Below, piece by piece: positions 1 to 8,331 of a DNA stretch of 64,000 bases. Below the pieces are notes generated by a model. That model was not told the DNA's origin and made no database searches. It saw only the letters and a program-made list of their open reading frames with translations. This DNA comes from an uncultured Alistipes sp. (GTDB lineage: Bacteria; Bacteroidota; Bacteroidia; Bacteroidales; Rikenellaceae), in assembly GCA_944321175.1 (NCBI GenBank), contig CALUKI010000031.1, positions 1-64,000 on the forward strand, read 5' to 3'. A program made the position numbers and the translations under genes. Position 1 is the stretch's first letter; each line of letters opens with the position of its first letter.

Positions 1-120
<120 letters not shown>

Positions 121-176
121 AAAAAAAATGTTTTGTTAAATCTTTCGCTCAAATCTCAAAGGTATTGTTTGAAATC

Positions 177-227
177 ACTCATAAAGAGTGGATTAAACTA
201 AGCTGCTCAATTTTTTCAAAGAACCCT
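177..227 (-). promoter_or_regulatory. rRNA leader: boxA-like antitermination element and small hairpin
   Basis: Between the promoters and the 16S gene, the minus strand reads GGTTCTTTGAAAAAATTGAG (about 207-226). This resembles the boxA element (TGYTCTTTNAAMA type) found in bacterial rRNA leaders. A five-pair hairpin, CACTC/GAGTG, sits at 177-191. The assignment is by sequence resemblance only. Confidence 0.5.
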
Positions 228-296
228 GTTCTATCTTGAATCGTTAGAACTTCCGTTTTCGGCTTCCCTCGTCATTTTTTTTAACGAAAGCGGATG

Positions 297-328
297 CAAA
301 GGTAAACCCTTTTTCCGAACTTTCCAAA
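297..328 (-). promoter_or_regulatory. rRNA promoter, 16S-proximal
   Basis: Minus-strand TTTG (325-328), 20-nt spacer, TACCTTTG (297-304). This is an exact match to the Bacteroidota consensus TTTG-N19/20-TAnnTTTG. Transcription would start near 292, about 170 nt before 16S. Confidence 0.8.
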
Positions 329-375
329 TCTTTTTCCGAAAAATCGATCTCTTTTTTCAGAGGTGGAAAGTGATA

Positions 376-407
376 CAAAGTTAAGACCTTTTTTTCAGCT
401 TTCCAAA
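376..407 (-). promoter_or_regulatory. rRNA promoter, middle
   Basis: Minus-strand TTTG (404-407), 20-nt spacer, TAACTTTG (376-383). It is a second consensus promoter, 79 nt upstream of the first, preceded like the first by a short GAAAG/GGAAA context. Confidence 0.75.
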
Positions 408-480
408 TTCCGGAACGATTTTTTCAAAATGATTTTTCAGAGAACCTCTGCAGTCAAGTACCATTTCCTGATTGCGGGTG

Positions 481-513
481 CAAAGATAAGCGTTTCGTAC
501 GGACATTTCCAAA
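481..513 (-). promoter_or_regulatory. rRNA promoter, distal
   Basis: Minus-strand TTTG (510-513), 21-nt spacer, TATCTTTG (481-488). It is the third tandem promoter of the rRNA operon. The surrounding A/T-rich sequence could act as an UP-like element. Confidence 0.7.
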
Positions 514-1101
514 TATTTTTTAAACTTTTTCAAAATTATTTTTCAACCCCGTTTGCACCGTTCTATCACACAGCGAATTATTCGATCCGAATATTTTCGG
601 GGCCGGCTGAAACACCCTGCGGCAACACGGGCATCTGCACCTCGCCGTTGGGAAAATCCGTTGCAGTGAGATGAAAAACGTCCGGTACGGGACGCAAAAT
701 GTCTCCTTAATCAAGAGGACGTCGTCGTCGGAGGAGCAAAAGCCGGCCGTCCCAATATAAATAATATAAGAAACGGATGAACGGAATCGGATTCTCAACA
801 AAATAAGGTATCAAGATGCCGAAGGATTGCCCTGCACGGTCGATGTCCGTACCACCGCAGGCAGCCTCAGCCATTCCCGACATGAGATTCGCCATCGGGG
901 CTCATCCAGTAAAAACAGAGCCGAAAACGACGCCTATACATATTATATTATAAAAAAAGAGATACCGTATCGGAGACCCTATCCCGCTCGGTTGTCCCTG
1001 CCGAATCCCGACACCGAAAAAACAGGAAAAGGAGCGTCGCAACCGACGCTCCTTTCCGCAACTTCCATACTGCTATTCGATATTACAAAGAACCGGCGCC
1101 G
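514..1101. other. Intergenic region upstream of the rRNA promoters
   Basis: Apart from the terminator hairpin at 1028-1055, I see no convincing gene. The short open frames here have no recognisable product, and one (363-674, plus) lies across the rRNA promoters. The region separates the rRNA operon from a gene on the same strand whose transcript ends near 1030. Confidence 0.5.
1028..1055. terminator. Bidirectional intrinsic terminator after the HdeD-like gene
   Basis: Perfect 9-bp stem GGAGCGTCG/CGACGCTCC (1031-1039 and 1044-1052) with a 4-nt loop, flanked by AAA and TTT so that the paired region can extend. It lies 47 nt beyond the stop of the minus-strand gene at 1102. Confidence 0.75.
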
Positions 1102-1665
1102 CTACACCTCTTTTTCCAGCGAACGGAGCGCAAAAGCGTGCGTGATACGATATATCCCGTAGGCAAAAAAGGCCAGACTCACCATCGACACGACAAAAAG
1201 GCCATTCCACGCGGGACTGACAAGGAAGAAAAAGGAGAAGATGATCGCCAACAGGGCCAACACCACGAGCCAGCTGCTCCCCGTATAGCGGCGGATCTCA
1301 CAGGCTTCGCCCATAGCCCAGAGGGCACGGAAAAGGATCCAGAATCCAACGACATAGATAAGGGCCCCCACGGCCGACCCGATGGGCATAACCGTCAGCA
1401 GGACGGCAAGCAGAAGCTCCATGACACCGGTAGTCAGCATCCAGCCCCAGCCGCGCAGCAGCATCCGGTTGGAGACCGCCAACACGATATCCATCACGGC
1501 ATCGACAAGGAGTACGGCAATGAAGAGCACCGACAAGGCAACAAGCGTTGCATCGGGCGTAACGAGGCAAAGCACGCCGACGAGGACCGAGAGCAATCCG
1601 GCGACAAGAGAAATCCACCAGTATTTCACACGGCGGCACTCTTTTGCAAAAACAGTTTTTTCCAT
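1102..1665 (-). CDS. HdeD family (DUF308) integral membrane protein
   Basis: The 187-residue protein is almost entirely hydrophobic, with about six membrane segments in three hairpins. Each hairpin starts with glycine-rich turns such as VAGLLSVLVGVLCL and TTGVMELLLAVLL, the layout of the HdeD/DUF308 family. HdeD is tied to acid resistance in E. coli, but most family members have no known biochemical role and none should be assumed here. The ATG at 1665 precedes a short charged segment (about residues 2-13) before the first helix. It is monocistronic and ends at a strong terminator. Confidence 0.8.
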   Translation of the reverse strand: MEKTVFAKECRRVKYWWISLVAGLLSVLVGVLCLVTPDATLVALSVLFIAVLLVDAVMDIVLAVSNRMLLRGWGWMLTTGVMELLLAVLLTVMPIGSAVGALIYVVGFWILFRALWAMGEACEIRRYTGSSWLVVLALLAIIFSFFFLVSPAWNGLFVVSMVSLAFFAYGIYRITHAFALRSLEKEV

Positions 1666-1768
1666 AGCATAAGGTTTTACTCATGCCGTTACGGAACAAA
1701 AACAATGCCCGGCTGCAATCGACGCGACGACAACCGGACAAAAGAGACCGTACAGGTGCGATTCCGCG

Positions 1769-1777
1769 CCCCCCCCC
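1769..1777. repeat. C9 homopolymer tract
   Basis: Nine consecutive C residues on the plus strand, 2 nt beyond the stop codon of the SDR gene (stop at 1780-1782). It is one of three long G/C homopolymers in intergenic DNA here. Confidence 0.9.
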
Positions 1778-1779
1778 GA

Positions 1780-2595
1780 TTACTTGAACGGGGAATCGGG
1801 TTCCTTGGCCATATACCAATAGAAAAGCCGATCAAGCAGCGAAGGAGCGAATTTCTTGATGAAATGCGAGGCTCTTCCCTGAAAATCCATCAGGCACAGC
1901 CGTTTGCGGCGGGCGATGGCGCGAGCGACAATCCGTGCGACCTCTTCGGCCGTCATCATTTTGCCCTCTTCACGCGGAGTTTCGCCCTGCTGCGACCCAT
2001 CGGCCGTAAGGGCCGAAAAACGCACATTCGACGCCGTAAAGCCGGGACACGCAATCATCACATGCACGCCTTTCCTGAGATTTTCGATCCGCACCGTTTC
2101 GAGGAATCCCGTCATGGCGTATTTCGAAGCGGAATAACCCGTTCGTCCGGGTAATCCGTGAATGCCCGCGACGGAAGAGACGCCGACAATCGAGCCGTGA
2201 GCCTGCTGGATGTAGGGCAATGCGTACTTCGTACAGTTGACACACCCCCAGAAGTTGACATCCATCAATTTGTGGAGGACGCCCAGATCCACGTCGTCGA
2301 AGAGCGCACGCATGGAGATTCCGGCGTTGCAGATCAGCACGTCCACACCGCCGAAGCGTTCGACGGCCGTATCCACCAGTTTTTTGCAATCGGGCTCTTC
2401 GGTCACATCGCAAACCGAATAGACGGCCGAACCGCCGCACGCGGCGATGCCGTCAACGATCCGCTGCAGCCGATCTTCATGGCGGGCGCCGAGGACGACG
2501 TTCGCACCCAACGCGGCGAAATGTTCCGCCAGGGCCTTGCCGATACCCGACGAGGCACCCGTTACGATTACGGTTTTTCCCTTGAATGTTTTCAT
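1780..2595 (-). CDS. SDR family NAD(P)-dependent oxidoreductase
   Basis: Classical short-chain dehydrogenase, 271 residues. The cofactor motif TGASSGIG is at residues 12-19, NAG at 90-92, catalytic Ser near 140-141, and the YxxxK pair at Tyr154/Lys158 (YSASK). The ATG at 2595 was chosen over an upstream in-frame start because MKTFKGKTVIVTGASSGIGK is the usual family N-terminus. It begins 4 nt after the stop of the PhnP-like gene, so the two are co-transcribed. The substrate cannot be read from the sequence. The C-terminus (about residues 235-271) is somewhat extended and basic/aromatic, as in SDRs that sit at membranes. Confidence 0.9.
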   Translation of the reverse strand: MKTFKGKTVIVTGASSGIGKALAEHFAALGANVVLGARHEDRLQRIVDGIAACGGSAVYSVCDVTEEPDCKKLVDTAVERFGGVDVLICNAGISMRALFDDVDLGVLHKLMDVNFWGCVNCTKYALPYIQQAHGSIVGVSSVAGIHGLPGRTGYSASKYAMTGFLETVRIENLRKGVHVMIACPGFTASNVRFSALTADGSQQGETPREEGKMMTAEEVARIVARAIARRKRLCLMDFQGRASHFIKKFAPSLLDRLFYWYMAKEPDSPFK

Positions 2596-2599
2596 ATGT

Positions 2600-3382
2600 T
2601 CAGATATTGATTTCCAGTCCGTCATAAGCCAGCCGCACGCCCGCCGGCAGTTTTCCGGAGGTAACGGCATGCAGGCCTATTTCATGCGACATATGGGTCA
2701 GCAACGCCTCACGCGGCGCTACGCGGCGGATGAGCGCCAAAGCCTCCTCGACATTGAAATGCGAGGGATGCACGCGAAACCGCAGGGCATTGACGACCAA
2801 CACGTCAACTCCGCTCAGTTTTTCGATTTCCCGTTCGGCGATGGTTTTGAAGTCGGTCAGATACGCCAGCCGCCCGATACGATAGCCCGTCACTTCAAAA
2901 CGTTCGGAGTGATGGCCCGAAACGGGGATGATGCGTTCGCCGGCAATTTCCAACGGGCGCTCGACGTCGATCTCATGAAGCCGGATATCGGGCACACCGC
3001 GATATCTGTCTTCGGCGAAAGCGTAATCGTAATCCTTGCGCACGACCCGTGCCGCCGCAGGGGCTGCATAAATATCGACTGGATGGATCGTCGGCGGATA
3101 ATCGACGAAATTGAATGCCCGCACATCGTCGATTCCGCCCGTATGGTCCTTGTGTTCGTGAGTCAGGAGTATGGCATCGAGACGGGCGACTCCGGTACGC
3201 AACATCTGGTAACGGAAGTCGGGGCCGGCATCGATGATGAAACGCGCTCCGCGATCGGTTTCCACCATTGCCGATGTCCGCAACCGTTTGTCGCGGGGAT
3301 CGCGCGATGCGCAGACTTCGCACCGACAGCCGATCACCGGCACGCCCTGCGAAGTTCCTGAGCCCAAAATCGTCAGTTTCAT
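2600..3382 (-). CDS. MBL-fold hydrolase, PhnP-like
   Basis: 260 residues. The metallo-beta-lactamase signature HEHKDH is at residues 75-80. The N-terminus MKLTILGSGTSQGVPVIGC and the Cys19/Cys21/Cys24 cluster match the PhnP branch (phosphoribosyl cyclic-phosphate phosphodiesterase), whose extra Cys residues bind a structural zinc. PhnP is known from phosphonate breakdown, but no other phn gene is present, so the substrate (a cyclic phosphodiester by analogy) is open. The gene is first in a two-gene unit with the SDR. Its promoter ends only 5 nt before the ATG, so the mRNA may be leaderless. Confidence 0.85.
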   Translation of the reverse strand: MKLTILGSGTSQGVPVIGCRCEVCASRDPRDKRLRTSAMVETDRGARFIIDAGPDFRYQMLRTGVARLDAILLTHEHKDHTGGIDDVRAFNFVDYPPTIHPVDIYAAPAAARVVRKDYDYAFAEDRYRGVPDIRLHEIDVERPLEIAGERIIPVSGHHSERFEVTGYRIGRLAYLTDFKTIAEREIEKLSGVDVLVVNALRFRVHPSHFNVEEALALIRRVAPREALLTHMSHEIGLHAVTSGKLPAGVRLAYDGLEINI

Positions 3383-3387
3383 GCGAA

Positions 3388-3420
3388 CAAAGGTACGAAG
3401 TTTTCAACAAAAACGGCAAA
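3388..3420 (-). promoter_or_regulatory. Promoter of the PhnP-like gene (leaderless)
   Basis: Minus-strand TTTG (3417-3420), 21-nt spacer, TACCTTTG (3388-3395), then 5 nt to the ATG at 3382. With the start 4-7 nt after the -7 box, transcription would begin at or next to the start codon. Confidence 0.7.
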
Positions 3421-3610
3421 TCCGAACCAATAATAATGGATACAGAATCGGCGTTCCGGGCGGGCGGTGGACAGCAGCAGGACAAGGTGCAGACAAGTCG
3501 GAACAATGAAGGGCCGGAGCAGCAAAAAGCCGGAGAACCGGCGAGCCGGAGCGGAGATCCGGACAGGGGACAGCGTCCGAAACGCAGAGGCGTCGGGCAA
3601 CCGGAAGGTT

Positions 3611-4936
3611 CTATATCCTGAGACGGCGCCACTTCCCGCTGCGAATATAGAGATAGGAGAGCACGAGCGAGATGAGATAATAGAGGTGGTCTGTCGTCCA
3701 GCAGAGCGCGACGTCGGCCCGAACGACGAATACGAGCCACAGGGTATAGAGCGTATAGCCGGTCACGCTTGCCAGGACGATTGCAAGGGAGATCCGCGTA
3801 TTTCCCGTACCGGAGACGCAGAAGAGATAGATGAAAGCCGGCACGCAGGGGATCATCGTCGTAAGCATCACCCACAGCGACGGCACGGCGGCGGCGACCA
3901 GTTCCGCATTTCCCGTATAAGCACCGAGCACCAGACGCGGAAAGAGGGCAAAGAGCAGGGATACGGGCAATACGAAGGCGAAACAGAGCCGCACCATGCG
4001 GCGGCACAGCCCCGACACTTCATCGGAGTCGCCGGCACCGATAAGATTGCCGGCAAGCGAACTCGCCGTAGAAGCAAATGCATTGACAAAAAGGAAGACG
4101 ACCGACGAGACGCTCCGTACCATGTTTGTCACGGCGAGAGGCCGTTCTCCGAGATGCTCGACGGCAACGAAGAAGATGAACCAGCTGATGAAGGCGCAGG
4201 CCTCCTGCAGCATGATCCATACCGACACACTGAAAACATGCCGCAGGATCCGGCTGTCGAAACCGCCGGAACGGAACAGTCCGTAACGGCGCCACGCCAC
4301 GCGGCGCAGCGTATAGATCACGAAGAAGAGCAGCGACACCGCTTCGGAGATGGAAGAGGCGATTGCCGCACCGGCGATGCCGAGCGCAGGGATCCCCCAT
4401 CCGCCGAAGATCAACAGATAGTTCAGGGCGACATTCGTCAGCACCATTACAACGGAGTTCACCGTAAGGATCCGCGTGTGGGTCGTACCGACATAAAAGG
4501 CCCGGAAAAGGGCGGCGGCAAAGGAGAAGAAGAATCCGAACGTCCGGTAACGCAGATACTCTTCAGCGGCGGACGCGATGGCGGGTGATTCGATCCAGGC
4601 ACCGAGTATGCGGGGAGCGAAGAGTTGCGAAAGGATGAATGCGAGGAGGGCCAGCGCAAGCAGAAACCACAAGCTTTGCATGAAGACGGGGCCGATGCCG
4701 GCATGATCGCCCTCACCGTTTCGTCGGGCGATAAGGACCTGTGCGCCGATGCTGAAACCGAATCCGACCATGAAAACCGTCAGATAGAAGATTCCGGCAA
4801 TGGCCGAAGCTCCCAGTTCCACCTCTCCGACATGTCCCAGATAGATCGTATCGGTCAGTCCGATGAGCTGTTCCATCATCAGACTGAGCAGCACGGGAAA
4901 GGCGATTTTCAGGATCTGTCGGTTTGAAAAGTGCAT
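3611..4936 (-). CDS. MATE family efflux transporter
   Basis: 441 residues with about twelve hydrophobic segments in two six-helix halves. The opening MHFSNRQILKIAFPVLLSLM and the downstream QLIGLTDTIYLGHVGEVELG are typical of the MATE (MatE) family, which exports cationic drugs or metabolites by Na+ or H+ antiport. An earlier in-frame start would add 34 unrelated residues, so the ATG at 4936 was chosen. TATCTTTG lies upstream at 4958-4965 (minus) without a clear -33 partner. The substrate is unknown. Confidence 0.88.
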   Translation of the reverse strand: MHFSNRQILKIAFPVLLSLMMEQLIGLTDTIYLGHVGEVELGASAIAGIFYLTVFMVGFGFSIGAQVLIARRNGEGDHAGIGPVFMQSLWFLLALALLAFILSQLFAPRILGAWIESPAIASAAEEYLRYRTFGFFFSFAAALFRAFYVGTTHTRILTVNSVVMVLTNVALNYLLIFGGWGIPALGIAGAAIASSISEAVSLLFFVIYTLRRVAWRRYGLFRSGGFDSRILRHVFSVSVWIMLQEACAFISWFIFFVAVEHLGERPLAVTNMVRSVSSVVFLFVNAFASTASSLAGNLIGAGDSDEVSGLCRRMVRLCFAFVLPVSLLFALFPRLVLGAYTGNAELVAAAVPSLWVMLTTMIPCVPAFIYLFCVSGTGNTRISLAIVLASVTGYTLYTLWLVFVVRADVALCWTTDHLYYLISLVLSYLYIRSGKWRRLRI

Positions 4937-5149
4937 ACTCGACCGGATTGGGGGTTGCAAAGATACGAAAAAACGGGAGGAAAAGGCCATTCCTCCCGAA
5001 ATACATTTTGAAGGCTCACCGTGTGATGTTGCAGCCAATTTTCACGGCCCCTCGAAGCGGCGCTGCACCCGGCCTGCCCTCCTCCGGCGAAAAAGCCCTC
5101 CTGCCGGAAATCCTTCGGAAGCCGCTCGGTCCGGCCATATCCGTCCCGA

Positions 5150-6559
5150 TCAATAACGGTAATGTTCTGCCTTGTAGGGGCCATCGACGCTCACACCGAT
5201 GTAATCGGCCTGTTTCCGTGTCAGGCGGGTCAGTTCGACTCCCAGATTGTCGAGGTGCAGGCGGGCGACCTCTTCATCGAGATGCTTCGGCAGACGATAG
5301 ACCCCCACATCGAGACGTTTCTGCCACAATTCCATCTGAGCGAGGCACTGGTTCGTAAAGGAGTTGGACATCACGAACGAGGGATGTCCCGTCGCACAAC
5401 CCAGATTCACAAGACGGCCCTCGGCCAGGATGAAGATCGAATGGCCGTCGGGGAAGGTATATTTGTCCACTTGCGGCTTGATGACGGTCTTGACGGCCGG
5501 CGAAGCTTCAAGCCGCGCCATCTGAATTTCATTGTCGAAGTGGCCGATGTTGCAGACGATGGCCTGATCGCGCATCCGTTCCATGTGTTCGAGGGTAATG
5601 ATGTCGCAGTTCCCCGTGCAGGTGACGAAGATGTTCCCTTCTGTCAGAGCGCTCTCGACGGTCTTGACCTCGAAACCCTCCATTGCGGCCTGCAAGGCGC
5701 AGATAGGATCGATTTCGGTAACGATAACCCGTGCACCGTAAGCCTTCATGGAGCGTGCGCAGCCCTTGCCCACGTCGCCGTAGCCGCAGACAACGACCAC
5801 CTTGCCGGCGATCATCACGTCCGTTGCACGTTTGATGCCGTCGGCCAGCGATTCGCGGCAGCCGTAGAGGTTGTCGAATTTCGACTTGGTGCAGGAGTCA
5901 TTGACGTTGATGGCCGGAACGAGCAGTTCTCCCGCCGCCTCCATCTGATAGAGCCGGTGTACGCCGGTTGTCGTCTCCTCGCTCACGCCGCGCCACTCCT
6001 CGACCGTGCGGTGCCATTTCGCGGCATCCTCGGCGAGAATCGAGCGCAGGGTATCCAGGATGACCTTCTCCTCATGCGACGAAGCCTCGCATTCGAGTGT
6101 CGAAGCGTCGTTTTCGGCCTTGAATCCCTTGTGGATCAGCAGGGTTGCATCGCCTCCGTCATCAACGATCAGGTTCGGGCCCTTGCCTTTGGGAAAGGTC
6201 ATGGCCATTGCCGTACACCACCAGTACTCCTCCAGGGTCTCGCCTTTCCAAGCGAAGACCGGCACTCCGGCGGCGGCGATGGCGGCAGCGGCATGATCCT
6301 GCGTCGAGAAGATGTTGCAGGAGCACCAACGGACATCGGCACCCAGTTCGACAAGCGTTTCGATCAGCACGGCCGTTTGAATGGTCATGTGCAGCGATCC
6401 CATGACACGCACGCCTTTCAAAGGTTTGAGCGGGCCGTATTTGCGGCGTACTGCCATCAGACCGGGCATTTCATGCTCGGAGATTTCGATCTCCTTTCGT
6501 CCCCACTCGGCCAACGACATGTCGGCCACCTTGTAGGGAATGGTTTCGTCCAAAAACAT
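5150..6559 (-). CDS. ahcY: Adenosylhomocysteinase (SAH hydrolase)
   Basis: 469 residues. It splits S-adenosylhomocysteine to adenosine and homocysteine using bound NAD, keeping the methyl cycle running. The NAD motif GYGDVGKG is at 259-266, preceded by [20 protein letters not shown] (about 218-237), which carries the active-site Lys and Asn. The C-terminus ends in HYRY, as in the family. The ATG at 6559 gives the usual [20 protein letters not shown] start; upstream in-frame sequence is promoter DNA. A full promoter inside a repeated element drives it. A second SAH-consuming enzyme, an MTA/SAH deaminase, is encoded at 29283. Confidence 0.97.
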   Translation of the reverse strand: MFLDETIPYKVADMSLAEWGRKEIEISEHEMPGLMAVRRKYGPLKPLKGVRVMGSLHMTIQTAVLIETLVELGADVRWCSCNIFSTQDHAAAAIAAAGVPVFAWKGETLEEYWWCTAMAMTFPKGKGPNLIVDDGGDATLLIHKGFKAENDASTLECEASSHEEKVILDTLRSILAEDAAKWHRTVEEWRGVSEETTTGVHRLYQMEAAGELLVPAINVNDSCTKSKFDNLYGCRESLADGIKRATDVMIAGKVVVVCGYGDVGKGCARSMKAYGARVIVTEIDPICALQAAMEGFEVKTVESALTEGNIFVTCTGNCDIITLEHMERMRDQAIVCNIGHFDNEIQMARLEASPAVKTVIKPQVDKYTFPDGHSIFILAEGRLVNLGCATGHPSFVMSNSFTNQCLAQMELWQKRLDVGVYRLPKHLDEEVARLHLDNLGVELTRLTRKQADYIGVSVDGPYKAEHYRY

Positions 6560-6598
6560 ATTTTTTCGATTTGAATTCAATACACGTCCAAAAGCGGG

Positions 6599-6690
6599 AC
6601 AAAGATACGAAAAGTCGGGCGCAGAGGCAAACGAAAACAGAGTTTTCGATTCGGCTGTGTCGGGACGGGGTATCCAGGGCGGAGCCAAAG
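6599..6690 (-). repeat. Promoter-bearing repeat upstream of ahcY (two blocks)
   Basis: Read on the minus strand, 6690-6661 (30 nt) matches 60043-60072 at 29 positions, and 6632-6599 (34 nt) matches 60089-60122 at 33 positions. The joining spacers differ (28 nt here, 16 nt there). The second block carries the complete -33/-7 promoter. A degenerate -7-like sequence (GCAATCTTTG) immediately precedes block one, as a degenerate copy does at recQ. Confidence 0.85.
6600..6631 (-). promoter_or_regulatory. ahcY promoter
   Basis: Minus-strand TTTG (6628-6631), 20-nt spacer, TATCTTTG (6600-6607), an exact consensus match. The -7 box is preceded by TTTTCG. The expected leader is about 35 nt. Confidence 0.85.
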
Positions 6691-6810
6691 ATTGCCGAAA
6701 ATCAAAGATATATTCAAATTGACGGTTGCTTCCGCCGAGACGCGGACAGTCGGAAGCGGGTCAATTCGGGTGCCCCATACTAAACCGGCCGAAAGACTGC
6801 ATATCCGGCA

Positions 6811-7191
6811 TCAACGGGTCTCCGAAGCCATCCGGTCGAGAATCACGCAACGATCAGCCTCTATCTGCCGGAAAAGTTCCTCCACCGAACCGAATCGCCG
6901 TTCCGGACGGACGAACCACAAAAGCTCCACACGCAGGCGCCGGCCGTAGAGATCGCCGTCGAAGCCGAAAAGATTTGTCTCCAAAAGCCGCCGCCGGCCT
7001 CCGACCGTCGGTTTGCGGCCGAGATCCGACATGGCGCCGTATGTGCGGCCGTCCAGTGTGACTTGTGAAGCATAGACACCGTCGGGAATATCAAGCTCAT
7101 CACCGACCTCGATATTGGCTGTCGGCACACCCATCCGGCTGCCGAGACGGTTTCCGCGAATCACAACCCCTTCGATCACAACAGGCGACAC
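6811..7191 (-). CDS. Riboflavin kinase, stand-alone domain
   Basis: About 126 residues from a GTG start. It matches the C-terminal riboflavin kinase half of RibF. GNRLGSRMGVPTANI (about 13-27) is the ATP/substrate loop, followed by DGVYAS, GRKPT, and LETNLFGFDGDLYG with the catalytic Glu. The normal N-terminal FMN adenylyltransferase (FAD synthetase) domain is missing: upstream in the same frame lies the end of the permease gene. The start is not certain. The GTG at 7191 follows the permease stop (7196-7198) by 4 nt, and the frame stays open further upstream. It would convert riboflavin to FMN in the cytoplasm; FAD synthetase must then be encoded elsewhere. Confidence 0.85.
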   Translation of the reverse strand: MSPVVIEGVVIRGNRLGSRMGVPTANIEVGDELDIPDGVYASQVTLDGRTYGAMSDLGRKPTVGGRRRLLETNLFGFDGDLYGRRLRVELLWFVRPERRFGSVEELFRQIEADRCVILDRMASETR

Positions 7192-7195
7192 GGTT

Positions 7196-8305
7196 TCAGA
7201 TTTTTTCGGTAAGTTTCTGCACCAGTCGGAACTGCGAAAAAAACTCTTTCGCAAAGACGCGCAGCACCGTATAGGATGGAATCGCCAAGAGCATTCCGAC
7301 GATACCCGCCAACGAACCGGCAATGAGAATGACAAGGAAGATTTCGAGCGGATGCGCCTTCACGCGTTCCGAATAGAGTGTCGGCTGGAGTACGAAGTCA
7401 TCGAATCCCTTGATGATCAGGAGCGAACCGGCGATAACGAATACCGTGTGACCGATCGTCATCCCCTCGATAGGGTTTATAACCCCCATGAAGACCGACA
7501 TCACGCCGCCGATAAGCGGGCCGGCATAGGGTACGACATTCATCACGCCCATAATCAGCCCGATGAAAAAGGCATCCTGCGTCTTCATGCCGAAGAGCAT
7601 CATGGTCAGCGACACAACAATCATCACGATGCAGCTTTCGGCGAGAATTCCCGTAAAGTAACGTTTCAGCAAAGCCGATACGGAGGACATGGCCCGCTCG
7701 ATGTTTTCGTGCCGCCGTTCGGAGAAGGGCGCCTTGAGCATGGCAACGAAGAGTCCGTCCTCCTTGAGGAAGAAATAGGTGATAAACGAAATCGAGAAGA
7801 AAGCGATCACCGCCGAGAGGGTCAGGCTCACGATCGACGAGAAGGCCGTATTGATCGTGTCGTAATCGAAAATCGTCTTCATCCACTGGATCAACGAATC
7901 GGAGAGCGAGAATTGTTCCGCGGGCAGGGCGAAGAGTTCATGCAGATAGTTCTGCATGCGGGCGATGGGCTCCTCGACGCTGTGGAGCACGGCGCCGAAA
8001 TCGAGCGTTGCAAACTGATAGAGTTTGTTGAAGACGAGCGGCACGAAAAGCGTGCATACGACAGCGAAAATCGCCCAGATGACGAAGAGCGTGACGAGAG
8101 CCGCCGCCCAGCGGGGCAGCGTCCACCCCTTGAAATGCAGGCGGCACAACAGACCGGTCAGCGGATTGAAGACGATGGCCAGCAGCGCCGAAACAAGCAC
8201 ATAGATGACAATCGAACTGAAATACCACACCAGAAAGGCCACCGCAACGGCGACAGCCAGACCTGCAATATAGCGGGGCAACGAAGATGAGGTAATCAAA
8301 GCCAT
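7196..8305 (-). CDS. AI-2E family transporter (PerM/UPF0118)
   Basis: 369 residues. Two membrane segments near the N-terminus are followed by a soluble stretch with a TIFDYDTINTAFSSIVSLTL region. A C-terminal membrane bundle includes GVMNVVPYAGPLIGGVMSVF and a final charged tail, the usual plan of this family. Members have been linked to autoinducer-2 export or Na+/H+ exchange, but function is not predictable here. The ATG at 8305 gives MALITSSSLPRY and removes a basic, non-conserved upstream extension. It sits 26 nt after psd in the same operon. Confidence 0.85.
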   Translation of the reverse strand: MALITSSSLPRYIAGLAVAVAVAFLVWYFSSIVIYVLVSALLAIVFNPLTGLLCRLHFKGWTLPRWAAALVTLFVIWAIFAVVCTLFVPLVFNKLYQFATLDFGAVLHSVEEPIARMQNYLHELFALPAEQFSLSDSLIQWMKTIFDYDTINTAFSSIVSLTLSAVIAFFSISFITYFFLKEDGLFVAMLKAPFSERRHENIERAMSSVSALLKRYFTGILAESCIVMIVVSLTMMLFGMKTQDAFFIGLIMGVMNVVPYAGPLIGGVMSVFMGVINPIEGMTIGHTVFVIAGSLLIIKGFDDFVLQPTLYSERVKAHPLEIFLVILIAGSLAGIVGMLLAIPSYTVLRVFAKEFFSQFRLVQKLTEKI

Positions 8306-8331
8306 GACGCGGAAGTTTGAAAGAGTGGGTG

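Noticed and set aside
363..674. 103-codon plus-strand frame near the rRNA operon
   Set aside because: It overlaps two of the rRNA promoters on the other strand, is Phe/Lys-rich because of A/T-rich control DNA, and matches no family.
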